Positions 29,049 to 38,443 of a stretch of 64,000 nt of DNA are shown here, piece after piece. The notes below the pieces were generated by a model that was not told where the DNA came from, made no database searches, and was given only the letters and a program-made list of their open reading frames with translations. The stretch is taken from contig NZ_CP042326.1 in the NCBI RefSeq assembly GCF_007904085.1, positions 2,976,001 through 3,040,000 on the forward strand, read 5' to 3'. This stretch comes from Euhalothece natronophila Z-M001. GTDB lineage: Bacteria > Cyanobacteriota > Cyanobacteriia > Cyanobacteriales > Rubidibacteraceae. The translations under genes were made by a program, and so were the position numbers. How positions within the stretch are numbered: position 1 is the first letter of the stretch; each line of letters starts with the position of its first letter.

Positions 29049-30125
29049 ATGTCAAAATCAAACCGCAGAACCTTTCTACTTGACTTTGAAAAGCCCTTAT
29101 GTGAACTAGAGTCACGGATTGAACAAATTCGTGAACTAGCCACAGAAAATCAAGTGGATGTCTCTGATCAAATTCAACATCTCGAAGAAAAAGCTGTTCA
29201 GCTGCGTAAGGAAATTTTTAGCACCTTAACCCCAGCACAAAGATTACAGTTAGCTCGTCATCCTCGTCGCCCTAGTACCCTAGATTATATTCAGGCGATG
29301 AGTGAGGAATGGTTTGAACTACACGGCGATCGCGCTGGCGATGATGATCCTGCTTTAGTGGGAGGCATTGCCCGTCTCAATGGTCGCCCTGTGATGATGT
29401 TAGGGCATCAAAAAGGACGGGATACTAAAGATAATGTTGCTCGTAACTTTGGTATGGCTTCTCCCAGTGGTTATCGTAAGGCAATGCGGTTGATGGAACA
29501 CGCTAACCATTTTCGGATGCCCATTTGCACCTTCATTGATACTCCCGGAGCTTGGGCAGGGGTAGAAGCAGAAAAAACGGGACAAGGGGAAGCCATTGCC
29601 TATAATCTTAGACAAATGTTTAGTCTAGATGTTCCCATTCTCTGCACGGTGATTGGTGAAGGGGGATCAGGAGGCGCTTTAGGGATTGGTGTCGGCGATC
29701 GCATTTTAATGTTAGAACACGCTGTTTACACCGTAGCAACTCCCGAAGCCTGTGCAGCCATTCTCTGGAAAGACTCAGGAAAGTCAGAACAAGCCTGTGA
29801 AGCCCTAAAAATTACCGCTTGGGACTTAAAAGACCTCGGCATCTTAGATCAGATTCTCAGTGAGCCAGTACGGGGCGCTCATGCTGATCCTATTACGGCA
29901 GCCAACTTCTTAAAAGAAGCCTTAATTAGTAATTTAGATGAACTGATGCAGTTGTCACCACAGCAGAGAAAAGAACAACGTTATCAAAAATTCCGTAATA
30001 TTGGGAAGTTTACGGATTTAGCAGCCAATGGTCAACTGCAACTTCCCAGTGAAAACGAAACTAATGGGAAGAGTTATCATCACATTGAAGAGGAAACTTC
30101 TTCCTCCCATTTCTTAAGTTATTAG
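29049..30125 (+). CDS. accA: Acetyl-CoA carboxylase carboxyltransferase alpha subunit
   Basis: AccA is half of the carboxyltransferase that makes malonyl-CoA. The 358-residue protein has the N-terminal coiled coil ([14 protein letters not shown]) and the crotonase-like core with [23 protein letters not shown] and [12 protein letters not shown]. It ends in a roughly 35-residue Ser/Glu-rich extension not found in the shorter enterobacterial form. It is 51 bases after aar and may be cotranscribed. Confidence 0.95.
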   Translation: MSKSNRRTFLLDFEKPLCELESRIEQIRELATENQVDVSDQIQHLEEKAVQLRKEIFSTLTPAQRLQLARHPRRPSTLDYIQAMSEEWFELHGDRAGDDDPALVGGIARLNGRPVMMLGHQKGRDTKDNVARNFGMASPSGYRKAMRLMEHANHFRMPICTFIDTPGAWAGVEAEKTGQGEAIAYNLRQMFSLDVPILCTVIGEGGSGGALGIGVGDRILMLEHAVYTVATPEACAAILWKDSGKSEQACEALKITAWDLKDLGILDQILSEPVRGAHADPITAANFLKEALISNLDELMQLSPQQRKEQRYQKFRNIGKFTDLAANGQLQLPSENETNGKSYHHIEEETSSSHFLSY

Positions 30126-30145
30126 GCTCCAAATATTTGTGTTTT

Positions 30146-30829
30146 ATGCAACCTCTTAGCCTCAATATACTTGCGATTGGCGTTTTTGCCATGACCATGT
30201 TTGCTTTAATTGCTCCCATTTTTAATATTCCCGTAATTTATCCTGCTGGAGTTACCTTGACTGTGATGGGGTTGCTAACAGTAGATACATTAGCTTGGGA
30301 AAATCGTGGAGTTACCCTTTTTCTAGATTTATTTTCTACAGCAAAACAACGAGAAAGAGTATTACATCATGAGGCGGGGCATTTCCTTGTCGCTTATTTT
30401 TTAGGCATTCCGATTACGGGTTATAGTCTCACAGCTTGGGAAGCCTTTCGTCAAAAACAACCGGGAAATGGGGGAGTCCAATTTGATACGACACCATTAG
30501 AGAATAGTGGTACTCAGCCCAATCAGATTAACTTAATGTTAGATCGCTTTTGCACTGTTTGGTGTGCTGGTATAGCTGCGGAAATTTTATACTATGGTCA
30601 AGCCGAAGGAGGAGCCGACGATCGCGCTCAGTTACAATTAGTCTTAAGTGAGTTAGGCTACCCTCAAAGTCAAAGACAACAAAAAGAAGATTGGGCAAAA
30701 CTACAAGCAAAATCGCTTTTAGAAAGACATGAGGAAACCTATCAAGCCTTAGTAAAAGTGATGAGGCAACGAGCTTCGGTAGAAACTTGCGAGCAAATTA
30801 TTCAGTATAATAGCCAACTCCAGGCTTAA
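30146..30829 (+). CDS. FtsH-like M41 peptidase domain protein lacking an AAA module
   Basis: The 227-residue product has two N-terminal membrane helices (LNILAIGVFAMTMFAL and FNIPVIYPAGVTLTVMG) and an M41-type zinc protease domain. That domain has HHEAGHFLVAYFLG (HEAGH at about 75-79) and the distal acidic zinc ligand in EGGADDRAQ (about 158). There is no AAA ATPase domain, unlike FtsH, so it cannot unfold substrates alone. Similar proteins are found across cyanobacteria and plastids. The ATG at 30146 is a better start than the TTG three codons earlier. It is 20 bases after accA. Confidence 0.8.
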   Translation: MQPLSLNILAIGVFAMTMFALIAPIFNIPVIYPAGVTLTVMGLLTVDTLAWENRGVTLFLDLFSTAKQRERVLHHEAGHFLVAYFLGIPITGYSLTAWEAFRQKQPGNGGVQFDTTPLENSGTQPNQINLMLDRFCTVWCAGIAAEILYYGQAEGGADDRAQLQLVLSELGYPQSQRQQKEDWAKLQAKSLLERHEETYQALVKVMRQRASVETCEQIIQYNSQLQA

Positions 30830-30832
30830 ACA

Positions 30833-31873
30833 CTAACGAATAGAAATCAATCCTTGATTACGAAGTAAATGTTGTCCTTGTTGTGTTAAAAGGAGTTTGG
30901 CATAAGTTCTTCCTGCTCGCTCATTATGCCGCCCATTTTTATTAAAAACAATAAACCAAGGGCGAGTGAGGGGATAGTCTCCATTTTGAAAAGCATCTCT
31001 GTTAATTTGGTGGGCTGCTCCTGTTTCACGACACTCTTCTGGGGAAACAAGAGATCCCTGATAAGGAGCAACTAATTCATTTTCTTGATTTTCTAAAGGA
31101 AGGGGTTTAATATCACAATTTCGCAAGATTTGTAGAGCTTTACCATAATAAATTGCTCCTTCATTTTCTGATACTTTTCTAAGAGCGACAGTAGGATTTT
31201 CAACAGTTTCAACTTCAGGACTTAAATTTTCTTCATCAAGAACATCCTCTAAGAAGAATCTGACAGTGAGTTTTTCTTCTTCAGGATCAGAGTAAGGAAT
31301 AATTTCTAAATTAGGGCCACCCACTTCTTCCCAATTGCGAATTTCTCCTGTATAAATGCCTTGTAATTGTTCTAAACTTAAACCGCTAATATCTAAGTTG
31401 CGATTAACAGCAATGGCAATAACATTTAAGGCAATTGGAATTTGCTCAAGGGAATTACCATCAACTTCAATCGTTGTAGCGCCTTGTTCATTGGTAAGTG
31501 GGCTAGAGACTTGGGAAAAAGCGATTTGATTATTTTTTAATTGTTCTACAATTTCACTCTCTTGCTCAGAAGTTTGGCTAAGAAAAGTGCTATAGCGAAT
31601 TTGAAATTGAGGATGAATTTCTCTGATAATGGGATCAATGCCTTCTTGTATAGATCCCCAAGCAGGATTACCGAAATAAGAAAATGAGCCAGAGGGGACG
31701 TTTGAAACTTCTCCAAGGGTGTTAGGAGCCCTCAGAGAGGAATCATCAGTGTTTTCTGTATATTGTTCATTATCATCAACATTTTGCCAAAGCCACCAAA
31801 CGCCAACGCTAAGAATAGTAAGAGTTATTAATAATGTTGGCACTAGAATTAAGTTTTCATTCTTTTGCGCCAT
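30833..31873 (-). CDS. Membrane-anchored PstS-like substrate-binding protein
   Basis: The protein has about 346 residues. One N-terminal membrane helix (LVPTLLITLTILSVGVWWLW) is followed by an acidic spacer and a PBP-like phosphate-binding fold. The family signatures are IPIALNVIAIAVN, LSLEQLQGIYTGEIRNWEEVGG and a C-terminal YPLTRPWFIVFN. There are no transporter genes nearby. It lies 65 bases after a Ser/Thr kinase gene on the same strand, suggesting a sensory role rather than uptake. Ligand identity as phosphate is inferred from the fold only. The start used is the second Met of the frame (MAQKNEN). Confidence 0.75.
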   Translation of the reverse strand: MAQKNENLILVPTLLITLTILSVGVWWLWQNVDDNEQYTENTDDSSLRAPNTLGEVSNVPSGSFSYFGNPAWGSIQEGIDPIIREIHPQFQIRYSTFLSQTSEQESEIVEQLKNNQIAFSQVSSPLTNEQGATTIEVDGNSLEQIPIALNVIAIAVNRNLDISGLSLEQLQGIYTGEIRNWEEVGGPNLEIIPYSDPEEEKLTVRFFLEDVLDEENLSPEVETVENPTVALRKVSENEGAIYYGKALQILRNCDIKPLPLENQENELVAPYQGSLVSPEECRETGAAHQINRDAFQNGDYPLTRPWFIVFNKNGRHNERAGRTYAKLLLTQQGQHLLRNQGLISIR

Positions 31874-31938
31874 AAGCAATAAGTTAAAGTGATTGATTTA
31901 TTGGTAGCTTAACAATTTTTGTGAAGTTCAGGAGAAAA

Positions 31939-33510
31939 TCAACGAGCCATTAGTTGTAATATGAGACGGAGAAGGGTTACTAGCGCGATCGCGCCTGCTC
32001 CCGCAACCACTGTTGCCACCACGACGATTAAAGCTGGCGGATTACTCAAAGGAGGAATAAATATGACTAATCCTAAAGTCATTCCTCCTAAAATTAATAA
32101 ATCAAACTTCTCAATCCATCGTTTCCACTGAGCATAAATTAACCCTCCCATAGTCATTCCCCAAAGCCCCACACTAATTGCTGGAAAGGAAAAAACACTG
32201 GTTAAAGCGATTAATAATAAAGCTCCTTCTGAACCTGTAAATCCAACATTGGCTAAAATCTCCCATAAAGGAAAATTAGAACGTTTAGAAGGCGTTTTTT
32301 CAAGAGGGGGATCTGATCGCACAGAAGATTGATGGGTTGTTTTCACTTCTGTTGGTGCATTCTCTGAAACTTGCTTCTCTGTGGAGGGGGAAACATCTTT
32401 TTCGGAAGATTGTACAGGAGTTACCTCTTGTTCTTCTTTTTTTTCTGGGGGATTAGTCTGTGGCGGTTGAGAAACTGACAATAAGGACTGTAAATTAGCA
32501 GGTTGCTTTAAGATAGACTCTTCAGAAGCATTAGACTCAGTAATTTGTGCTTTCACTTCTGTATTTTCTTCTTCCTTGAAAGCACTTAAAACCCCTTCGG
32601 CAGAGGCAAAACGATCTTTAGGGGTTGCTAATAGCATTTTTTGCAGAATCTGGCATAGTTTCTCACTAATTTCAGGACAAATATCCCACCGCCACTGATT
32701 ATTATAAGAATCGTATAATTCCTGAATGGGTTGTCCAGTGAGTAAACACATACAAGTAGCCGCTAAAGCATATAAATCGGTAGAGGGATAAATTTCTCGC
32801 CCATGCATTTGTTCAGGAGGGGCAAACCCCATTGAGAAAATTCCTGTGGAATAATTATTGCCTGTGCTTGCTCCTGTTACTCGTTTAACTGCCCCAAAAT
32901 CTAACAGATATATCTTTCCTTCGCGATCGCGTATAATATTAGAAGGTTTAATATCACGATGAATCGAATTATGTTCATGGACAAACTTTAAAATAGACAG
33001 TAAATTCTCTAATAAATCCCAAATTTCTGCTTCCTGTAACCTTCCCTTTCGCTGCAACTCTTGTTCTAAAGTTTCCCCATCAATATACTGTTGAACAATA
33101 TAAAAAAATTGCTTTTCCTCTTCTCCTTCTGATGCAATTAACGGGAAAAAAGCATATAAATCAGGAATTTGTGGATGATGATTTCCTAAACTCTCTAGCA
33201 CTTCCGCTTCCCGACGAAATAATTTCTCGGCTGTTTTTAAGTGCTTTTCCCGAAAACTAGCAGAAGGCTGAAATTGTTTAACCACACATTGACGAAGCTG
33301 GGTACTATAACGATCAATTGCGAGATACGCAGCCCCAAACCCCCCTTTTCCTAAGAGTTGTTGCGGAATATATCGCCCTGCTAAAATTTGAGGCATTCCA
33401 CAACAATTGCAATATTTTTGTTGACTGGTTTGTAACTCAGCGCGATCATCTAACTCAGAAAACTCATTAATCGGCTGGGAACAGTTTGGACGAGTGCAGT
33501 AAGTTTTCAT
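31939..33510 (-). CDS. Ser/Thr protein kinase with Cys-rich N-terminus and membrane C-terminus
   Basis: This is a eukaryotic-type kinase of 523 residues. A Cys cluster (Cys5, 10, 34, 36, 37) begins the protein like a small zinc finger. The kinase core spans about 45-310 with the GKGGFGAAY loop, Lys78 (CVVKQF), HRDIKPSNI (Asp186) and LLDFGAVK (Asp204). A Ser/Glu/Pro-rich linker (about 310-415) leads to a C-terminal part with three to four membrane helices. All catalytic residues are present. It is likely cotranscribed with the PstS-like gene. Such kinases are common in cyanobacteria; the target is unknown. Confidence 0.88.
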   Translation of the reverse strand: MKTYCTRPNCSQPINEFSELDDRAELQTSQQKYCNCCGMPQILAGRYIPQQLLGKGGFGAAYLAIDRYSTQLRQCVVKQFQPSASFREKHLKTAEKLFRREAEVLESLGNHHPQIPDLYAFFPLIASEGEEEKQFFYIVQQYIDGETLEQELQRKGRLQEAEIWDLLENLLSILKFVHEHNSIHRDIKPSNIIRDREGKIYLLDFGAVKRVTGASTGNNYSTGIFSMGFAPPEQMHGREIYPSTDLYALAATCMCLLTGQPIQELYDSYNNQWRWDICPEISEKLCQILQKMLLATPKDRFASAEGVLSAFKEEENTEVKAQITESNASEESILKQPANLQSLLSVSQPPQTNPPEKKEEQEVTPVQSSEKDVSPSTEKQVSENAPTEVKTTHQSSVRSDPPLEKTPSKRSNFPLWEILANVGFTGSEGALLLIALTSVFSFPAISVGLWGMTMGGLIYAQWKRWIEKFDLLILGGMTLGLVIFIPPLSNPPALIVVVATVVAGAGAIALVTLLRLILQLMAR

Positions 33511-33533
33511 GGGGCTAAACTGAATAATTACTA

Positions 33534-34562
33534 TTAGGTTATTTCAGGATAAGGAGAATTTTCAATTACTGACTCTGGAAAAGGGCGTTGGCTGGGATCA
33601 TGGGCAGGATGAGGCGTAACTTCTGTTCCAGTAAACCAGCCATTTGTACAGAATTGTGGCAAAATTTCTTGAATAAAGGCAGCAGCAGCTTTAGATCGAT
33701 AGCGATGGGGATTAATAATTAACGAAAGTCTCCGTTTAACCACTACTTCTTCAATATTAATACGATAAAGAGTTCCCATTTGTAATTCTTTTTCAATTGC
33801 CGAAATGGACGCAAACGCCACGCCTAAGCCAGACTGGACCGCATTTTTAATCGCTTCAATCGAATTTAATTCCATCTCAATATTCAGACGCTTGGGATTA
33901 ATTCCAGACTGAGTTAAAACTTGATCAATGACTTTGCGAATTGTTGATTGCGAGTCAAGGGTAATAAAATTAAGTTTATATAAATCTTCTTTGGGAATTG
34001 CCGTTTCTTTTGCCATGGGATGGGAACCCGACATAATTAAGGCGAGTTCATCCTCAGCATAGGGAAAAATTTCGAGGGTATCTTGTAATTCTGTGGGAAT
34101 TTCTCCACCGATAATCGCTAAATCAACTTGTCCATTGGCGACACTCCAAGAGGTACGCCGTGTCGAATGAACTTGTAACTGCACAGAGACATCTGAATAT
34201 TTCTGTCGGAAAGTCCCTAACATTCGCGGTAAGAGATACGTTCCAGTTGTTTGTGAGGCACCAATGAGTAAGGTTCCTCCTTGTAGATTTTCTAAATCTT
34301 CGATCGCGCGACAGGTTTCTTGACACAGAGAGAGAATCTTCTCACCATAAGTAAGTAGTAGTTGTCCTGCTTCTGTGAGTTGCGCCCGTCGCCCCCCGCG
34401 ATCAAATAAGGGAACATTCATCTGTCGTTCTAAATTTTGGATTTGCAAGCTAATCGCAGGTTGGGAAACATAGAGGGTATCGGCAGCACGTTTAAAGCTA
34501 CCCTCAGCCGCGATCGCTTTTAAGATTCGCAATTGATCCAAAGAAAACGGTAAGTCTGACAT
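33534..34562 (-). CDS. rbcR: LysR-family regulator RbcR
   Basis: This is a CbbR-type LysR regulator, expected to control Rubisco and carbon-fixation genes in response to metabolites. From the preferred Met ([13 protein letters not shown]) it has 342 residues. The helix-turn-helix is at about 18-40 ([20 protein letters not shown]). An effector domain with [13 protein letters not shown] and VHSTRRTSW is highly characteristic of RbcR. An ATG eight codons earlier is possible. It is divergent from the NnrU-like gene, and the 160 bases between likely hold both promoters. Confidence 0.88.
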   Translation of the reverse strand: MSDLPFSLDQLRILKAIAAEGSFKRAADTLYVSQPAISLQIQNLERQMNVPLFDRGGRRAQLTEAGQLLLTYGEKILSLCQETCRAIEDLENLQGGTLLIGASQTTGTYLLPRMLGTFRQKYSDVSVQLQVHSTRRTSWSVANGQVDLAIIGGEIPTELQDTLEIFPYAEDELALIMSGSHPMAKETAIPKEDLYKLNFITLDSQSTIRKVIDQVLTQSGINPKRLNIEMELNSIEAIKNAVQSGLGVAFASISAIEKELQMGTLYRINIEEVVVKRRLSLIINPHRYRSKAAAAFIQEILPQFCTNGWFTGTEVTPHPAHDPSQRPFPESVIENSPYPEIT

Positions 34563-34723
34563 CTCGCCAAAGCTAGAAGAATACAAGGGATAAAGTTAAG
34601 AGATTCTACGTCAACAATTGAAGATAATTATCTCTTCTGAATTGACATTAACACGAAATCCTCTTGATTTAAGGAGAGTTTCGCTAGGATTGATTGAGAG
34701 ACGGTAATGAGTGTGATAGCATC

Positions 34724-35437
34724 ATGGAAACATCTTGGTTCACCAGTAGTCACTGGGTTATGTTAGGGTTACTTTTAGGATTTGCAGTTGCCCATAGCGG
34801 ATTAGCCGCTTTACGCCCGTGGGCAGAAAAACTAATCGGGGCGCGTCTCTATCGCGTGGGCTTTGCTCTCATTAGCATCCCCCTAGCTGTTATTTTAATC
34901 GTTTACTTTTTTAATCATCGCTACGATGGCCTACAATTATGGCAAGTGCAAGGGCAACCTGGGGTGTTTTATCTGGTTTGGACGCTCTCAGCGATTTCGT
35001 TTCTGTTTCTCTATCCTGCAACTTTTAATTTATTAGAAATTGCCGCGATTCAAAAACCGCAAGTTCATCTCTACGAAACGGGAATTATTCGCATTACCCG
35101 TCATCCGCAAATGGTGGGACAAATTATTTGGTGTATCGCCCATACGTTGTGGCTAGGAACATCTTTTACCTTAGTGACTTCTTTGGGATTAATTGCTCAT
35201 CATTTGTTTGGGGTTTGGCACGGTGATCGTCGCTTAACAAATCGTTACGGAAACGCCTTTTTAGAGGCAAAAGAACGCACTTCAGTGATTCCTTTTTTAG
35301 CAATTTTACAAGGTCGTCAAACTTTAAAATTACAAGAATTTCTCCGTCCAGCTTATTTAGGCGTTGCTCTTTTTACTTACGGGTTATGGAAGGCGCATCC
35401 TTGGCTAATGGAGGTGACAGCAAAGGTAAATTTTTAA
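34724..35437 (+). CDS. NnrU-family membrane protein (Z-ISO-like)
   Basis: The 237-residue protein has about six membrane helices and belongs to the NnrU family, which includes the zeta-carotene isomerase Z-ISO of plants and cyanobacteria. Seen motifs are AVAHSGLAALRPWAEKLIGARLYR (two parts) and GIIRITRHPQMVGQIIWCIAHTLWLG in the second half, with the conserved heme-candidate His residues (HSGLA, RHPQ, HTLW, HHLFG). I use the ATG at 34724; an earlier Met adds ten residues. A role in carotenoid isomerisation is inferred from the family, not shown. Confidence 0.75.
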   Translation: METSWFTSSHWVMLGLLLGFAVAHSGLAALRPWAEKLIGARLYRVGFALISIPLAVILIVYFFNHRYDGLQLWQVQGQPGVFYLVWTLSAISFLFLYPATFNLLEIAAIQKPQVHLYETGIIRITRHPQMVGQIIWCIAHTLWLGTSFTLVTSLGLIAHHLFGVWHGDRRLTNRYGNAFLEAKERTSVIPFLAILQGRQTLKLQEFLRPAYLGVALFTYGLWKAHPWLMEVTAKVNF

Positions 35438-35575
35438 TCTTTCAAGTAAGATGATTTAGGAGAATGCCAAGTTATAATCAATTACTACAAGCTCTTGTCC
35501 TTAGTCAGTAAGTATCAACTCAATTGCTTTCTCAAGCTATCTGAATCTATCAATTTGCTTAATTTTACTTAAACA

Positions 35576-36412
35576 ATGGAAACTAAAATTGAAACTAAAC
35601 AGCTAAAAATGCTTCTCAAACTTCTAGGCGAAGAAGGATATAACGCTAAAATTAGAGCAGTGAAACCTAACTCTAAAAGTACAATTTCAGAATGTAATCG
35701 GATTTGTTATCAATTGCGCGATCGCGGTTGGGTTGATTTAACTGAAACCATCGAAAAAATTAAAATCACGCCTTCGGGAAAAGCTCTACTTAAGGTTGAT
35801 CCTTCAGAAGTCCCGATGAGTAAGAAAGAACTCAAAATTCTCAACCGTTGTCAATCGAGAACAATAAAAACGACCGAAGCTGAGACTAAAGTAAAACCTA
35901 CTGAAGAACGGAATAAGCTAATTAACAGTTTAATTGATCGTGGCTTTATTGCCGTCGCGCAAGCCAAGCCCGAAACCATTACTCTAAACGAAGCAGGAAA
36001 ACACTTTCTCTTAAAGGAATATAACCCTAAGGGAACAAGTCCAACATTTACTTTAGATATGTTGGGGAATTACATTAACTTTTTACGCCAACATCAATCT
36101 TCCGTGATAACAGAGACAAAACCCGAACCAGATCATCATCAATTAAGCGATTCCGAAATTTTGGAGTTAATTATTCAATTAGATAAAGAATACAATACCA
36201 ATAATTATTTACCGATATTCTACTTACGGGATAAACTCCAACCCCCATTAAAAAGAGAGGAACTCGATCAAGCCCTTTATCGTTTAGAAGAAAATGACAA
36301 AATCCAGTTAAGTTCTTTAACTGAAGCAGAACACTATACTCAAAAACAAATACAAGCAGGGATCCCACAACCTATTGGTGGTTCTTTATTTTTCATACAA
36401 GTCGTTCGCTAA
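35576..36412 (+). CDS. Multi-winged-helix protein of the accessory nuclease operon
   Basis: I do not recognise a named family. The 278 residues contain three segments that look like winged-helix units. These are ETKQLKMLLKLLGEEGYNAK with GWVDLTETIEKIKITPSGKALL; a second with RNKLINSLIDRGFIAV and ITLNEAGKHFLL; and a third with LPIFYLRDKLQ and LDQALYRLEENDKIQL. It is soluble. It is followed 11 bases later by an AAA ATPase and then the nuclease-translocase fusion, so it probably gives DNA recognition or partner contacts. The coding sequence is AT-rich. Confidence 0.7.
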   Translation: METKIETKQLKMLLKLLGEEGYNAKIRAVKPNSKSTISECNRICYQLRDRGWVDLTETIEKIKITPSGKALLKVDPSEVPMSKKELKILNRCQSRTIKTTEAETKVKPTEERNKLINSLIDRGFIAVAQAKPETITLNEAGKHFLLKEYNPKGTSPTFTLDMLGNYINFLRQHQSSVITETKPEPDHHQLSDSEILELIIQLDKEYNTNNYLPIFYLRDKLQPPLKREELDQALYRLEENDKIQLSSLTEAEHYTQKQIQAGIPQPIGGSLFFIQVVR

Positions 36413-36423
36413 CTTTTTCAAAT

Positions 36424-38253
36424 ATGTCAGACTTAGATACAATTATTAAACAATCTATTAATCCTTTTGACACAGTTAGTTTTAAACAAGGGAACTTTTG
36501 GGAAGAAGAGCAATCACCAACATTAACGGTTAATTCGATTCACCAAGAGGAAATTAAATCAATTGCAACAACATTAGCACAAGTAGCAAAGGATAAAACA
36601 AGTCGTACAATTTTATTAAAAGGAGATAGCGGTTCTGGAAAAACTCATCTTTTAGGTCAACTTAAGAAAAAATTAAATAATAAAGCCTTTTTTGCCCATA
36701 TTATTGCGTCCATTCAAAATGATTATATCTTTCAATATACACTTCGTAAAACAATTGAAAGTTTAATGTTTATTCCAGAGGGGGAAAAAGAATCACAATT
36801 ACTCTTATGGTTAAAAAACATTATTAACAAGCAAAATAAAGGAGTTTTCGAGAAATTACAAGGACAACAAAAAGCCTTTGTTAGTAATATGAAGGCAGCT
36901 TATCCCAGTGGTATATGGAAGCCAAATGCCTTTTTTAGGGTTTTGTACGCTTTAACACAACCTGAATTATATTATATCGCTTGTGATTGGTTAAAAGGAG
37001 ATGACATTGATGAGGAAGATGCTAAAGCCTTAGGAACAAAAGAAAGAATTAAAACAGAACAAGATGCTATTGATGTTCTCGCTAGTTTTAGTCGTATTTC
37101 AAGTTCAACACTCCCCATTGTATTATGTTTTGATGAAATTGATATCAGTAATAATCGGAAAGACTTACTAGAGTCAATTCTTAAATTAAACATGATCATT
37201 AAAACTCAGAAATTGAAAAACTTTCTGGTCATTGTTAGCGTCATTACTGATACATGGCAATCTTATGAGGGGTTTATAGAGTCATCTTTAAAATCCCCCA
37301 TTAATCAAACGATCAATTTAAAGCCAATCACATCAGAACAAATTAAATCATTATGGTCAACTCGTCTTTCTCCTTTACATCAGCAAGTTCAACCTCAGCC
37401 TAAGTCTAATATTGCACCTTTAACTGAACAAGATTTAAGGTTGTATTTTCCTAGTGGAAAAGGCAATCCCAGAAGTGCTTTAAGAGCTGGTCATCAGCTT
37501 ATTCAAAAGTACAAAACAGGTCAAATTATTGAACCTGATGCGATTGCCTCCTTTAAGTTACTTTGGCAAGAAGAATTAAATAAGAATGAAAGTAATATAA
37601 AACAGGTTAGCCAATTATCTTCTGCTGAATTAATTAATATGCTAAAAAACGTAATGGAAGCCTTACAAGTAAGTTCCATTCAATTTGATATTTTTAATAA
37701 AGGAAACTCTTTTGCTACTAAGTCATTTTATTATTTTGATCGTTTTAGTAACAAAATCGGAGTTATTTGGTATGAAGAGGCTAATCTCGGAAGTTTTTGT
37801 ACATTAATGAAATCTTGTGAAAAATTATTAAATGATAAATTATATCAAAAATTAGTTTTAATTCGGGCTAGAAGTATTGGCAACAAAAAAAATAAAGGCT
37901 ATAAGCTATACCAAAAAATATTTAATTTTTCTCCCAATTATCATATTATTCCAGACTTAAAATCAGTGCAAATTTTAGCCACTTACCACAATCTTTATAG
38001 TTATGCTACAAATAAAAATTTAACTGTAGGCTATGAAAACCCAAATATTATTAGACTGCAAGAGTTAGTTTGTCAAGCTGGCGTTTTGAAAAATTGTGAT
38101 TTGCTAAAGGGATTAAATCTTATCCAGAAAGATGAAGAATTTAGCAATTATAATCATAAGGATGAAGATAAGAATAATAATAAAAATAACAATGAGGATG
38201 ATAATCCACCGAATCAAGACCTAGGAAAATTCAGGAATTTCTATCAAATTTAG
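36424..38253 (+). CDS. AAA-type ATPase, frameshifted near its 3' end
   Basis: This is a P-loop ATPase of the ORC/Cdc6-AAA type. The 609 residues have Walker A GDSGSGKTH at 67-75, Walker B VLCFDEIDI at about 234-242, and a sensor/Arg region GKGNPRSALRAG near 350. The end of the frame (Asn/Asp/Lys-rich from about 577, then FRNFYQI) looks like out-of-frame translation. In the -1 frame an uninterrupted stretch runs from about 38205 to a stop at 38435 and encodes a further winged-helix-like domain. The restored gene would be about 670 codons and end eight bases before the next start codon. The middle member of a three-gene operon. Confidence 0.75.
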   Translation: MSDLDTIIKQSINPFDTVSFKQGNFWEEEQSPTLTVNSIHQEEIKSIATTLAQVAKDKTSRTILLKGDSGSGKTHLLGQLKKKLNNKAFFAHIIASIQNDYIFQYTLRKTIESLMFIPEGEKESQLLLWLKNIINKQNKGVFEKLQGQQKAFVSNMKAAYPSGIWKPNAFFRVLYALTQPELYYIACDWLKGDDIDEEDAKALGTKERIKTEQDAIDVLASFSRISSSTLPIVLCFDEIDISNNRKDLLESILKLNMIIKTQKLKNFLVIVSVITDTWQSYEGFIESSLKSPINQTINLKPITSEQIKSLWSTRLSPLHQQVQPQPKSNIAPLTEQDLRLYFPSGKGNPRSALRAGHQLIQKYKTGQIIEPDAIASFKLLWQEELNKNESNIKQVSQLSSAELINMLKNVMEALQVSSIQFDIFNKGNSFATKSFYYFDRFSNKIGVIWYEEANLGSFCTLMKSCEKLLNDKLYQKLVLIRARSIGNKKNKGYKLYQKIFNFSPNYHIIPDLKSVQILATYHNLYSYATNKNLTVGYENPNIIRLQELVCQAGVLKNCDLLKGLNLIQKDEEFSNYNHKDEDKNNNKNNNEDDNPPNQDLGKFRNFYQI

Positions 38254-38435
38254 TTAAAACTCAGCTATTTATTGGCAGACAAGCGGTAATTGATAAAACT
38301 TTAAGCCAATTTCAAGATGAAGTAAGTCAAGAAGAGATTGATCGCGCTCTCAAAACCTTAATTGATGAACAACAGATTAAAATTATCAATCCTCAAGCTA
38401 AACCAGAAGAACAAAGCATTTGCTTACCAAAATAA
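38205..38435 (+). pseudogene. Out-of-frame winged-helix tail of the AAA ATPase gene
   Basis: This frame (offset by -1 from the ATPase) has no start codon of its own, yet reads as good protein: KIQEFLSNLVKTQLFIGRQ, then AVIDKTLSQF, EEIDRALKTLIDEQQIKII and a stop. The pattern (helix, helix, recognition helix, wing) resembles a winged-helix domain like those in the first gene of the operon. The shift must fall between about 38205 and 38250. The cause could be a real mutation, a base-call error, or recoding. Confidence 0.65.
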
Positions 38436-38443
38436 AACAAAAA

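Noticed and set aside
38420-38443. TTG start for the nuclease-translocase fusion
   Set aside because: It would overlap the restored ATPase tail; the ATG at 38444 just after that stop is more natural.
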